DNA of 64,000 nt, taken from positions 124,001-188,000 of the forward strand of contig NZ_JARFML010000001.1 in assembly GCF_029167105.1 (NCBI RefSeq), in the 5' to 3' direction. The notes below the pieces were generated by a model, which worked only from the letters and a program-made list of their open reading frames with translations, was not told the origin of the DNA and made no database searches. Source of the DNA: Bradyrhizobium yuanmingense. GTDB taxonomy: Bacteria; Pseudomonadota; Alphaproteobacteria; Rhizobiales; Xanthobacteraceae. Shown in pieces: positions 9,304 through 17,094 of this stretch (its first letter is position 1; each line of letters opens with the position of its first letter). A program made the translations under genes and the position numbers.

Positions 9304-9334
9304 GGCCGTCCTTTGGGGCGGCCCTTTTCATTTT
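9304..9334 (+). terminator. Rho-independent terminator
   Basis: Stem GGCCGTCC (9304-9311) pairs with GGGCGGCC (9316-9323) with one G-T pair. The loop is TTTG and the tail is CTTTTCATTTT. It ends the short transcription unit carrying the 13-codon frame. Confidence 0.75.
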
Positions 9335-9426
9335 CGGCGCCTCGAAACGCTCTCGCTGCATCGCAGCAAGTGTTCGTCATGTGGTCACGAGGGGCCCTGC
9401 GTACTCTCATTCAAGGATACGCAGTT

Positions 9427-9597
9427 ATGAACGACTCCATCGAACTCACTCTCCTCTGGGGCACCAAAATCAAGGCGCTGGTCGTCTACCCTGCATTTTG
9501 GGTTTCATTCTGGGTTTGGGCATTCTACTTCTGGCCCGCTTCTAGCCCATTGACCCTGCGTGCTTGTTTCGTTCTATTTGGTCAAATCCCCGGTTAG
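9427..9597 (+). CDS. small membrane protein (56 aa)
   Basis: ATG 9427 with an AAGGA site 10 bp upstream. The product is strongly hydrophobic (ALVVYPAFWVSFWVWAFYFW, then a second hydrophobic stretch), predicting one or two membrane segments. It sits among short phage-like genes. No family recognised. Confidence 0.45.
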   Translation: MNDSIELTLLWGTKIKALVVYPAFWVSFWVWAFYFWPASSPLTLRACFVLFGQIPG

Positions 9598-9600
9598 AAC

Positions 9601-9777
9601 ATGCCCACACTCGAATTCATCCGCTCGGACATCGACCGTATGCGCGCGCAAATTGGCCGCCAGCGGAAGGAAATCCTCTAGCTCCAACGGGCCGGGATAG
9701 GGAAGGCTTCGGCTGAAGCTCTCCTGGCCCGAATGCAGGCGAAGGTGGACGACCTTGTTACCGGCGGGATGAGATGA
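9601..9777 (+). pseudogene. short coiled-coil phage-type protein with in-frame amber stop
   Basis: MPTLEFIRSDIDRMRAQIGRQRKEIL is followed by TAG (9679-9681). The same frame then continues as LQRAGIGKASAEALLARMQ…DDLVTGGMR to 9777. The parts on both sides of the TAG are amphipathic and look like one ~58-residue helical protein. A CAG-to-TAG change would explain the break. The end overlaps the next small frame by ATGA. Confidence 0.45.
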
Positions 9778-9830
9778 AGAAAGCCGTGCCGCCTGAGACG
9801 AAGCGGGTGCTGGGTGGCCGGAAGTGGTAA
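9774..9830 (+). CDS. 18-residue basic peptide
   Basis: MKKAVPPETKRVLGGRKW starts in the ATGA overlap with the preceding frame, which suggests translational coupling. Its tiny size makes the call uncertain. Confidence 0.3.
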   Translation: MKKAVPPETKRVLGGRKW

Positions 9831-9885
9831 ACCACCGATTGAGCCGTCGTGACCTCCCGGTAATAATGAGCCGGGGGGAAGCAAA

Positions 9886-10284
9886 ATGGAGTCATGGCTT
9901 ATCGTGCTGGTGATCGCTGGCGGGTGGTACCTGTGGCAGCGCTCCAAGAACGTCGAGCGGGCAAAAGTCGCCAATGAGCGACTGGCGAAAGACAACCGCC
10001 TTTACGAGCGTATCAAAGCGGGAATGCGCGAATACCACTGGCGGGAGCGGGACCAGCCCCTCTGGCGGGCCAAGCATTGCGAGATGGTGTTCGAGACCGC
10101 ACATCTTCAGGCCTTCCACCTCGACAATTTCGCTGAGACCCGCGTGGGGTTCTATTTCAAAGACATCAACGAATACGGGATGTACAGTTTCTTCGCCGGC
10201 AACGGTGACGATTTCATCGAGAGCTATTACCGGACCGACAGCACCTTCCAGAAGGAAGGGATGCTTCTGCACGACGGGGACTGA
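9886..10284 (+). CDS. membrane-anchored protein, tandem paralogue 1
   Basis: 132 residues: one N-terminal membrane segment (MESWLIVLVIAGGWYLW), a basic helical stretch, and a C-terminal ~55-residue domain with FKDINEYGMYSFF…DFIESYYRTDSTFQKEGML. The same C-terminal domain recurs in the next gene (FKDTNEYGVHSVF…SYESFYRSDRTFEKRGVL), so the pair derives from a duplication. They are 2 bp apart and surely cotranscribed. I do not recognise the family. Confidence 0.6.
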   Translation: MESWLIVLVIAGGWYLWQRSKNVERAKVANERLAKDNRLYERIKAGMREYHWRERDQPLWRAKHCEMVFETAHLQAFHLDNFAETRVGFYFKDINEYGMYSFFAGNGDDFIESYYRTDSTFQKEGMLLHDGD

Positions 10285-10286
10285 CG

Positions 10287-11084
10287 ATGGAATGGGGATA
10301 CATCCTGATTTTCGCCATGGGGGCGCTTGCTGGCTACGGGTATCGTCCCAAGGCAAAACCTGCGTCGCAGGACACCTCCGTGTCATCGCGGGTATCGGCT
10401 GTCGACCGCGGCAACCTCATCCACGCATATGCACGCGAGCTGTCCAACTACCTCATCGAGCTAAACCCGGATCGCTATTACACCATCTATACCCGGGCGC
10501 TGGCAGAGCAGGAAAAGCTCTTCGCAGCGGATGCAAAAGTCCGAGAGGCCCAACTCCTCATCCTAACCGAGCGATACCCCGTGTACGAGAACTTCGACTT
10601 CGTTGGGACGCGCCCCTATGTTCTCTACCGGGAGACCCTTGAACGCTATAGCGAGGACGACCTTGAGGAGCACTTCTTCAACCTGGTGCGATTCCACTCG
10701 CTGCAGCGTGCGGCGTCAGACGAATGGCGCATGCAGATGCCGATGCTCAGCAAGAAAGAGGAAGACCATCTATACGGCTACGTGCTGAAGGTGAAGGACG
10801 CGAAGTTCAAAGAACGCATGAAGCAAGCGGTAAGGGAGTTCAACGCCGCGCGCAGGAGTGCCCTGACCGAGTTTCAACTGTCTGACGGTAGCCAGCTCTA
10901 CGAGTCGGCCGAGATGGCGGTCTACAAGCTCTATGACATCGCGGAATCGGTGGAAGGATTCTGGTTCAAGGACACCAACGAGTACGGCGTCCATTCCGTG
11001 TTTTACGGCGATGATAAATCGTACGAGAGCTTTTACCGGAGCGATCGGACCTTCGAGAAGCGGGGAGTCCTGCATACGCTTTGA
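10287..11084 (+). CDS. membrane-anchored protein, tandem paralogue 2
   Basis: 265 residues: N-terminal membrane segment (MEWGYILIFAMGALAGYGY), a helical middle region not present in paralogue 1, and a C-terminal domain shared with it (GFWFKDTNEYGVHSVFYGDD, ESFYRSDRTFEKRGVLHTL). It follows paralogue 1 directly and precedes the integrase remnant, so it is the last gene of the small acquired island. Family unknown; the repeated domain suggests partner or ligand binding at the inner membrane, which is inference only. Confidence 0.6.
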   Translation: MEWGYILIFAMGALAGYGYRPKAKPASQDTSVSSRVSAVDRGNLIHAYARELSNYLIELNPDRYYTIYTRALAEQEKLFAADAKVREAQLLILTERYPVYENFDFVGTRPYVLYRETLERYSEDDLEEHFFNLVRFHSLQRAASDEWRMQMPMLSKKEEDHLYGYVLKVKDAKFKERMKQAVREFNAARRSALTEFQLSDGSQLYESAEMAVYKLYDIAESVEGFWFKDTNEYGVHSVFYGDDKSYESFYRSDRTFEKRGVLHTL

Positions 11085-11104
11085 CGAAATGGTTTGGCGG
11101 GATA

Positions 11105-11314
11105 CATCGCAGCCACATGGCTGATGCAAGCCGCAGCTCCCATGTGGAAACCGCTGGGTTTCTTGGAATGAGCGAGAAGACACTTCGTGAAACTTACGGA
11201 CACCATCACGCTGACTTCCTGAGGGGCGCCACGAACGCCATTGGTACACGGCGGACACCGAACAAGAACGTAGGGTTGGTTGATCGATTGGTTGAACGAA
11301 ACCGCCCGCTCTGA
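11105..11314 (+). pseudogene. C-terminal remnant of a tyrosine integrase, frameshifted
   Basis: One frame reads IAATWLMQAAAPMWKP and stops. The frame +1 nt away continues as ETAGFLGMSEKTLRETYGHHHADFLRGA. Together they give the end of a phage-type tyrosine recombinase around the catalytic Tyr (ETYGHHH). Rejoining needs one extra G near 11146 (TGGAA read as TGGGAA). The N-terminal two thirds, including the first catalytic Arg, are absent, so the enzyme is dead in any case. It points towards the tRNA half at 11342, the usual order for an element end. Confidence 0.8.
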
Positions 11315-11341
11315 AAACCTCCCAACCTCTTGAAATCACTA

Positions 11342-11387
11342 GTGGGCCCGGCAGGACTCGAACCTGCAACCAGACCGTTATGAGCGG
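11342..11387 (-). repeat. tRNA 3' half (anticodon CAT): attachment-site remnant
   Basis: On the minus strand the sequence from the anticodon stem-loop (CCG CTCATAA CGG) through the variable loop, the T-arm (GGTTCGAGTCC) and the acceptor end (GGGCCCAC) matches the 3' half of a tRNA with anticodon CAT, most likely elongator tRNA-Met. The D-arm and 5' acceptor strand are missing, so it is not a functional gene. Tyrosine integrases commonly recombine in this part of tRNA genes and leave such a duplicate. The adjacent integrase remnant supports an att site. Confidence 0.75.
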
Positions 11388-11924
11388 CAGACTATCGATC
11401 GCCTTCGTTGATTTTACTGCGGTTTCGCCTGCGTTCGATCGCGTTTGTTGCGCTTCGATGAGGTCCTTTCGGGTGCGAAACTGGTGCGGTTGCCAGTTCG
11501 CGGTGCGGAGGTGATTGGCTCAACAGTCTCGACCTCTCCAGACGCTTTGCCGTCGTACTTGGTTCGGTGCCCCTGGCCGACAGTCAACTAACACAATAAT
11601 CATCTGAAATTAAAGACATTTTCATGTTGGGTTGCGTCGAATACCGACAGGAATACCGACAAACCGGCACGCGATATTAGCTGCGAAATTTAAATGTTGG
11701 CTCGACGGCAGCTAGGCGTGCGTCACGCCGTTTCCATCTGTAATCGTCTCGACCGGAATCGAACCCTGACTGGAAATCGCGACAGGGGGATTGCTTCCGG
11801 TTCATCCGATTTGCGCGCTACGGCTCGCTGCGGTTAGCGAGAGAATCAGAGCGTCTTTTATTCTGCACGAAGGCGCCTTAGCCGTCGAAATATCTATCTC
11901 ACTCCGCGGGGGGAGATTCGATTT
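11388..11924. other. gene-poor stretch beside the attachment site
   Basis: No complete gene. On the minus strand a short open stretch ending at 11414 (…HRTKYDGKASGEVETVEP…SSKRNKRDRTQAKPQ) has protein-like composition and could be the tail of another lost integrase or island gene. It has no start and cannot be verified. The remainder is AT-richer sequence without clear signals. Confidence 0.3.
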
Positions 11925-12167
11925 GTGGCAGAGATCATTGAAGTGCTTGCGGAAATTATGGTTGACAGTGACAGTATCAAGCGGCGCCGGCTCGTCGAAT
12001 TCAAGGACGGTTGCCGCTATGGCAAATTCGGGGGGACTAAGGCTTATGAGCTGATCGCCCACGACAGGATCAGGGCTTACAAGATGGGAGGTAAGACGAT
12101 GATCGATCTCGACAGCGTCGATGAATACCACGCTTCGCTGCCAAGGGTTGAAACAAGGGCAAGCTAG
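11925..12167 (+). CDS. small excisionase-like HTH protein
   Basis: Up to 80 residues. The C-terminal half (YGKFGGTKAYELIAHDRIRAYKMGGKTMIDLDSVDEYHASLP) follows the MerR/excisionase-type helix-turn-helix pattern in which a Tyr-x-Leu-Ile helix is followed by RIRAxKxGxxxxIDxxSxxxY. GTG 11925 is used; ATG 11958 is an alternative. Such proteins often act as excisionases or regulators of integrated elements, and this one lies just beyond the tRNA attachment remnant. Confidence 0.5.
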   Translation: MAEIIEVLAEIMVDSDSIKRRRLVEFKDGCRYGKFGGTKAYELIAHDRIRAYKMGGKTMIDLDSVDEYHASLPRVETRAS

Positions 12168-12292
12168 GTCGCCGATCTACACAGGTAGGTGCATCGCCGT
12201 GCGAGACATTGAGCAACCAGCCCAATACTGCACTGAACGCTGGCGCAGCATGCAGTAGTCGCCGCCATGTCGCGCGCAGTAAGTATTGGTGC

Positions 12293-13783
12293 TTACCTGC
12301 GCTTGCCGCTTCTAACCTCACGGGCTCTGGTTAGGTCCTGTTGCGCCTGTTGAGGTTCGCCGAGCTTGGCCTTGCACTGAGCGCGTTGATCGTACAGCTC
12401 AGCAAGGAATTCAGCAGAAGCCAACGGCGAAGTTGCTTCAATGGCATTGCCTAAGTCCACCACGGCTTCGCGCACCCTGCCCATTTTGAGATAGATGTCG
12501 GCACGGTGCTTGAACAAGCCTGGTGGGTTTTCGGGATAATAAGCATCGGCGGCATTAAGGTCATCGAGCGCGAGTTCAAGCTCACCGTATTGCTGGTGCG
12601 CCTCGCTCCTGGACATCAAGGCCATGAACTGATCGTCCTTGCTGCCGAACTCGATGGCCTTGGTGAAATCAGCCAGCGTTTTCGCCTTTCCGGCCGCTCC
12701 CTGTTTTTGCCACAGCAGGGCACGGCAGTAGTATGAGCTGGAGAGAAGATGGTTCCCGTCGATGGCTTTGTCATAGTCGGCAATCGCGGCTTGGTCTCGC
12801 CCCTGTGAGGTGTATAGGCCGGCTCGCTGGAAATAGCCCTGCGCAAAGTCGGGATCGATTTCTAAGGATCGCGTGTAATCGTCGATCGCGTGTTGTAGGG
12901 CGTCCGGGTTGTGGCCTTTGTTATGGTACTTGTTGCTCCAAGCCACGCCGCGATTGAAATACAGGTCGCGGTCGTTGGGTTTGATGCGGAGCGCAGCCGA
13001 AAATGACTCGATCGCGGCTTCCAGATTTTGCTTTCGCAGGTTCGTTTGGCCTTGCTCGATAAGCCGGTCAACCGGATTGCGTGAGGCCTCGGCTGTATCC
13101 TGTTCTTGTTTCAACAGGGCCGCAAAGCCGGCGATCTCTGCGTTGGAGCGCAGGTAGTGCGAGATGGCCGAGCCCTTGCTCAAAATGAACGTCCGGTCGT
13201 TGCTGACCGTCAGGGTGAAGCCCGCCGCTTCAGCCCGCAGCAAAGCGTCGATCGCCGCGTCGGTAGTGCGCTCACCCGTGGCTGTTTGGCTGAATTGCTC
13301 GCGCTTGTACCGCTCGCGCAGCCGTGCAAGCTCCTGCCTGAGCAGACCGATGTTTAGAAGGCCATCCTTATCGATGGCTTTGGCGATGTCGCTGGCCAGG
13401 TTCATCATCGCGACCCCGACTTCCTCAAAGGAGTAGCCTTTGTTGGTGTAGGTGGTGGCGAAGTCGCCGATCTTTTCGACCAGGAAGTCGTATTGCTGCT
13501 GGGGTTGTTGGGGAATGCCGACATCCATGATGGAGGAGCCGAGCGAGCCGAGGGCTTTCTGCGCCTGCTCCAACTGCCGGCTGAGGGAATTGATCGCCTG
13601 TGTGATGCCGGCTGGGCCTTTGCCGTAGGCCTGGGCCGACATGCCAAAGGTCAGCAGCGGGTGGGCGATGGCGAGGAAGGTGATCTTCGTGGTGTCGTGT
13701 ATCTGCACCACGTACTGCTTGAGCGCCGGGACCAGTTCGCCCTCAGCGCTTTTCTTCGACTTGTTGCCAAACAATCCGAACAT
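12293..13783 (-). CDS. TPR-repeat protein
   Basis: About 496 residues from the preferred ATG at 13783 (MFGLFGNKSKKS); an upstream ATG at 13828 would add 15 residues. The N-terminal half (LLTFGMSAQAYGKGPAGITQAI…QLEQAQKALGSLG) is helical and unassigned. From about residue 250 on there are at least five tetratricopeptide repeats with the typical alanine, glycine and tyrosine spacing (NLEAAIESFSAALRIKPNDRDLYFNRG; AIDDYTRSLEIDPDFAQGYFQRA; AIADYDKAI; ALDDLNAADAYYPENPP; AVVDLGNAIE). TPRs form protein-binding scaffolds. The next gene in the same direction starts 160 bp upstream. Role unknown. Confidence 0.75.
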   Translation of the reverse strand: MFGLFGNKSKKSAEGELVPALKQYVVQIHDTTKITFLAIAHPLLTFGMSAQAYGKGPAGITQAINSLSRQLEQAQKALGSLGSSIMDVGIPQQPQQQYDFLVEKIGDFATTYTNKGYSFEEVGVAMMNLASDIAKAIDKDGLLNIGLLRQELARLRERYKREQFSQTATGERTTDAAIDALLRAEAAGFTLTVSNDRTFILSKGSAISHYLRSNAEIAGFAALLKQEQDTAEASRNPVDRLIEQGQTNLRKQNLEAAIESFSAALRIKPNDRDLYFNRGVAWSNKYHNKGHNPDALQHAIDDYTRSLEIDPDFAQGYFQRAGLYTSQGRDQAAIADYDKAIDGNHLLSSSYYCRALLWQKQGAAGKAKTLADFTKAIEFGSKDDQFMALMSRSEAHQQYGELELALDDLNAADAYYPENPPGLFKHRADIYLKMGRVREAVVDLGNAIEATSPLASAEFLAELYDQRAQCKAKLGEPQQAQQDLTRAREVRSGKRR

Positions 13784-13946
13784 GGGCGGTCTCGATCCCC
13801 TGGAAGCGCCTTGCTTAGCATGGCGCAACCAAATGGAGAACCGGTCTGTGGGCTGCTACCGTTCGGTCGATCCCAGACGAGATACCCAGGCATAGGCTGG
13901 CCGGCGAGCGTACCGCTCCAGCGGTTTCCGTTGCGCGGCGGGCGCA

Positions 13947-14456
13947 TCACGTTGCCCACAACTCGATTTCCTTCATGGCGAAATCAATTACCTTCGTGAT
14001 TTTTCCATCGGTCAAACAAACGGACGTGTCGATGGTATGGAGGATCTTGCTCTTCCAAAAGAGCTCATTGATCCGGTCGCGCTCCGCCTCGCTCGCAAAA
14101 CTTGATTTTACGAACCTGCCTTCAATGAATTCGCTCTCGAAAGCTAAATGAGGATGAAGCTCGCCGGTAACGTCGTTGCCAGTGCCATCCATGATGACCA
14201 GTTCCTCGCATTTTCCATAGTAGACCGGAACGATTGCCTTCAGATCATCGCTGCGAGACGCGATGTCATAAGCTTGCGTCTCGGCTTCGAAAACCTCTAA
14301 GCAGTGAGCTAAAGGTTTGCCATCGATAGCTTTGTATATTTTGCGAACCCGCTTGCGGGCCTTATCGACGAACACGACGCCATAAGCGCCTTCGTCAAAC
14401 CAGATGAACTCTGTGCCCTTGATCCTCAATTTGCGCGCCGCGTTTGCAAAGGTCAT
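13947..14456 (-). CDS. compact protein-kinase-like protein
   Basis: 169 residues. The N-terminus has a glycine-rich-loop-like segment (FDEGAYGVVFVDKARKRVRKIYKA) with a lysine placed as in the kinase beta3 strand. Residues ~50-58 include a Glu that could match helix C (FEAETQAYD). The end has VCLTDGKITKVIDFAM, reminiscent of the DFG strand, but no HRD loop is obvious. It may be a degenerate or minimal kinase-fold protein. It lies 18 bp from the 214-residue gene upstream, so it is likely co-transcribed. The kinase call is inference from motif order. Confidence 0.45.
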   Translation of the reverse strand: MTFANAARKLRIKGTEFIWFDEGAYGVVFVDKARKRVRKIYKAIDGKPLAHCLEVFEAETQAYDIASRSDDLKAIVPVYYGKCEELVIMDGTGNDVTGELHPHLAFESEFIEGRFVKSSFASEAERDRINELFWKSKILHTIDTSVCLTDGKITKVIDFAMKEIELWAT

Positions 14457-14474
14457 GCTGTTTCGTCCGTTTCA

Positions 14475-15119
14475 TCAGCCTTCGACGATGATCTTGATGT
14501 TGCCGGGATCAACACCCAGCGAAATAGCAAGACGCCGCTTAGCTTCTGCGATGGTCAGCCCTTCCTCGGCCTTCGCCTCGTCCTCATCGATTTCATTGTC
14601 GGCCGAGATCAGCGCTGTCGCGTCTAGAGGAATTTTCGCGAAAGGCGGATACTTATTGCCGGCGCCAGCGCCAACGTGATGCACGGGATTGAAGCTCTCG
14701 TTCGCATATAGAGAGAGCCAGACGCCGCGGCCAACCGGAATGGTGTGTCCCGCCTTGAGGCGCGCTTCATAAGTCCGGTTGAACCGGTCGCGCATCTCGT
14801 CGCCGGGAAGAAGGTGGATGTTGGCGAACTGAGGGTTCTCCTTATCGTCAACAGAAGCCGCAACGACAGCATCGACCTGGTCGAGAGTGCGCCAGCTCTT
14901 GTCGCCTTCGACGCGGGGGAACGCGATCGAGCGATCCTGCGTCGTGCGAATCGAGACGACCTTGCTGTCTTTGCCTTTGGTGATGCGGCGAACGCTGGAC
15001 TTGCCGCTGCCGGCGACGCGCGAAACCTTCCAGCCGTCCTGTTCGAGCGCGGCCACGGCCGCAGCGAACAGGGCCGCTTTCATCGTGATTTTCTTGGGCG
15101 ATCCGTAAACATTTGCCAT
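14475..15119 (-). CDS. conserved hypothetical protein (214 aa) with upstream operator cluster
   Basis: ATG 15119 is chosen because AAGGAG lies 7 bp upstream and the product starts MANVYGSPKKITMKAALFAAAVAALEQDGW. I do not recognise a family. The sequence shows an N-terminal helix, a lysine/arginine-rich stretch (SGKSSVRRITKGKDSKVV), a central WRTLDQVDAVVAASVDD segment and an acidic C-terminal region ending in an amphipathic helix (TIAEAKRRLAISLGV). It is transcribed away from the DUF5677 gene, and the shared intergenic region contains repeated ATAAAC motifs that may control both. Confidence 0.6.
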   Translation of the reverse strand: MANVYGSPKKITMKAALFAAAVAALEQDGWKVSRVAGSGKSSVRRITKGKDSKVVSIRTTQDRSIAFPRVEGDKSWRTLDQVDAVVAASVDDKENPQFANIHLLPGDEMRDRFNRTYEARLKAGHTIPVGRGVWLSLYANESFNPVHHVGAGAGNKYPPFAKIPLDATALISADNEIDEDEAKAEEGLTIAEAKRRLAISLGVDPGNIKIIVEG

Positions 15120-15219
15120 AAACAAACTCCTTTATTGAAAGAATGGGCTTCGTTATTCGTTTATGGGAAAATTGTCAATTTGTTGATATAAACGAATCAA
15201 TAAACAAATTCTTGTTTAT
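15118..15219. promoter_or_regulatory. operator-like cluster of ATAAACRAA motifs
   Basis: Between two divergent genes the motif ATAAAC(G/A)AA occurs at about 15118, 15188 and 15200 on the plus strand. Its complement lies at 15155-15164 (ATTCGTTTAT) and 15212-15219 (TTGTTTAT). Two inverted pairs result: 15155-15164 with 15188-15197 (perfect 10-bp arms), and 15200-15207 with 15212-15219 (perfect 8-bp arms, 4-nt loop). The region is AT-rich and would also hold both promoters. Confidence 0.6.
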
Positions 15220-15301
15220 GGCGACTGGGCTCGAACTCATTTTGCATCAATGGTTTAGGCCGGTGGGGCGCCAATCCCATATTTGTCCTCCGAGGAGAAC
15301 G

Positions 15302-16078
15302 ATGATGTCGAACGTGAGTGCTTGGCGTGCCCTGCTGGATCGGATCGTGGGCCGAGGCAAACTTGTATTCGATAACGCCTCAGTGCCTCTCGGCGATAAG
15401 GGCACGAAAGACCCCAAGGTGTGGGCGCTGGCGCTGCTGGCTCGCACCGTCAGCAATATTGACGGCGCGATCTTGTTGCTTGATGCCGGGCATGTCGTTG
15501 AGGCCCGCACGCTGATACGCTGTGTGTACGAGAATTTTTTCTGCGCCGCTGCGATCGCCAAGACCGGCGACGACTTCATCCAAACCATGGAGCTTGATGA
15601 CGCGGCGAGCCGCAAGAAGCAGGCAAAGCGCCTGCTAAATTGGTCAGGAAAGCAAGACCAGCCGCTAGACTTCGCTGAAAAGCTCACGGAGTTTGCCGCG
15701 GCATTGGACGCCAAACACCCAACGGCGCCATATCTCAATCACCAGAAGACAGCAGAGTCTGGCACGGTAGCCGACGCTTATATCTTCTATAACGTTCTGT
15801 CGAACGACGCGGCGCACCCATCGGCGACCTCGCTCAGCCGCTACATCACTTGGAATGACGATGAAACAGAATGGACGCTCTCAGCCTATCGGTCCGACGA
15901 TCTGGATGAAATAGATGAAACGCTAGAGCTGGCGTGCGGCGCGATATTGGGCGTAACCGTGGCAGTCAATGAAGCTGTTGCTGGCGGCAATGTTGGCGAA
16001 AGTCTCTTCAGGCTCAGCGACGACTTCAAGACGCTAAGCAACGCAAGTAAGGCAGCTCGCGACAACAAGGCCGCTTGA
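15302..16078 (+). CDS. DUF5677 domain-containing protein
   Basis: 258 residues from ATG 15302 (ribosome site GAGGAGAA directly upstream). The pattern ALALLARTVSNIDGAILLLDAGHVVEARTLIRCVYENFF…DAAHPSATSLSRY matches DUF5677, an all-helical family of unknown function with a conserved Arg and the D-AAHP/H motif (NDAAHPSAT). The family occurs mostly in mobile or accessory regions. It is divergent from the 214-residue gene and shares its operator cluster. Confidence 0.7.
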   Translation: MMSNVSAWRALLDRIVGRGKLVFDNASVPLGDKGTKDPKVWALALLARTVSNIDGAILLLDAGHVVEARTLIRCVYENFFCAAAIAKTGDDFIQTMELDDAASRKKQAKRLLNWSGKQDQPLDFAEKLTEFAAALDAKHPTAPYLNHQKTAESGTVADAYIFYNVLSNDAAHPSATSLSRYITWNDDETEWTLSAYRSDDLDEIDETLELACGAILGVTVAVNEAVAGGNVGESLFRLSDDFKTLSNASKAARDNKAA

Positions 16079-16207
16079 TCGGCGTGGAGGCGATCATGGA
16101 AGGGCCGGACGCCTAGGGGCGCAACGGCAGAACGTGATGGCAGACATTGTGGGACGCGTTGCGCGGTTTTCAACCGGTCTCGCCGAATTGCATCTGCAAG
16201 AGTGGCG

Positions 16208-16286
16208 TGTTGCACGAGTCAAAATATATGCAACAGGGGTAGGCACTCGCTTTTGCACGCTTTGACTGTTGCATAAGTCTGTTGCA
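16208..16286. promoter_or_regulatory. TGTTGCA repeats upstream of the resolvase (possible res site)
   Basis: TGTTGCA occurs at 16208-16214, inverted as TGCAACA at 16229-16235, and direct again at 16267-16273 and 16280-16286. All lie within 90 bp upstream of the serine resolvase gene, where res/operator sites normally lie. Confidence 0.45.
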
Positions 16287-16297
16287 AGTTAGGGGCA

Positions 16298-16926
16298 CTG
16301 AAATACGGTTATGCCCGCGTGTCGACCTCCGAGCAGGATCATGCTGCGCAGATCGACGCCCTTAAAGCAGTCGGCGCCGTCAAGGTCTTCAGCGAAAAGA
16401 TCAGTGCAGCGAAGGCCGAACGGCCGCAGCTGGCCCGGGCCATTGAGGCGCTGGACCAGGGCGACGTGCTAGCGGTGGTCCGGATCGACCGTCTGGCGCG
16501 TTCATCGCGCGACTTGCTCAACATCGTGCATGAGATCGAGCCTCGGGGCGCCATGTTTGAATCGTTGACCGAGCCATGGGCGAACACCAACAGCCCGCAA
16601 GCCGCCGCGATGCTGACCATGCTGTCCGCGTTCGCGCAGCTCGAACGGGCGTTCATCCTGGCCAGGACCAGGGAGGGCAGGGAGCGGGCCCGTGCGCAGG
16701 GACGCCGGTTCGGGCCAAGCCCAAGCTCAGCGAGCAACAGATCGCGCATGCGCGGGATCTGCTCCGTGAAGGGCGCGGGTTACGCGAGATTGGCGCATTG
16801 ATCGGCTGCCATGCATCGACGTTGTCGCGCACGCTCCAAATTAAAAACGAAAAGAGGAAGAAACCGCATGACGGCCATCACCCTGAAACGTGTCGACCAG
16901 CAGCGGAATATGTCGCGCTTCTATAA
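16298..16926 (+). pseudogene. serine recombinase/resolvase, frameshifted
   Basis: KYGYARVSTSEQD…VVRIDRLARSSRDLLNI…LSAFAQLERAFILARTREGRERARAQGRRFGP is the catalytic domain of a small serine resolvase; the nucleophile is the Ser of ARVSTSEQ. At ~16715 the frame shifts, and the C-terminal DNA-binding part KPKLSEQQIAHARDLL…IGCHASTLSRTLQ is read in the next frame. One extra base (GGGCC-A to GGGCCNA) would restore it. The start is unclear: the codon before KYGY is CTG, and a TTG lies further upstream. The gene lies downstream of TGTTGCA repeats that may be its target. Confidence 0.75.
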
Positions 16927-17092
16927 GCTGGACGTTCAACCGACGCTGTTGGGCGGTTGGTCGCTTATAAGGGGGTGGGGCCGCATCGGTCGTGTGGGCA
17001 CCGTGCGCATCGAAGCGCACCCCACGCGCGGCCTTGCTGATATGGCACTGATCGCGGCCTGGGCCAGGAAACGCGGCCGGGGTTATCGCTAG
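16868..17092 (+). CDS. WGR domain protein
   Basis: 74 residues from ATG 16868 with AGAGGAAG upstream. It consists of little more than a WGR domain (LKRVDQQRNMSRFYKLDVQPTLLGGWSLIRGWGRIGRVGTVRI). WGR domains bind DNA or RNA ends or act as protein modules in PARP-type proteins; free-standing versions are common in rhizobial accessory DNA. It overlaps the frameshifted end of the resolvase. Confidence 0.75.
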   Translation: MTAITLKRVDQQRNMSRFYKLDVQPTLLGGWSLIRGWGRIGRVGTVRIEAHPTRGLADMALIAAWARKRGRGYR

Positions 17093-17094
17093 CG

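Noticed and set aside
9601..9777. Suppressed or recoded amber codon in the short phage-like frame
   Set aside because: One TAG in a 58-codon frame next to other degraded phage-like genes is explained more simply by decay; no tRNA or selenocysteine-type signal is seen.
11341..11393. Complete tRNA gene
   Set aside because: Only the half from the anticodon arm to the acceptor end is present; D-arm and 5' acceptor strand are missing, so it is an attachment-site scar.
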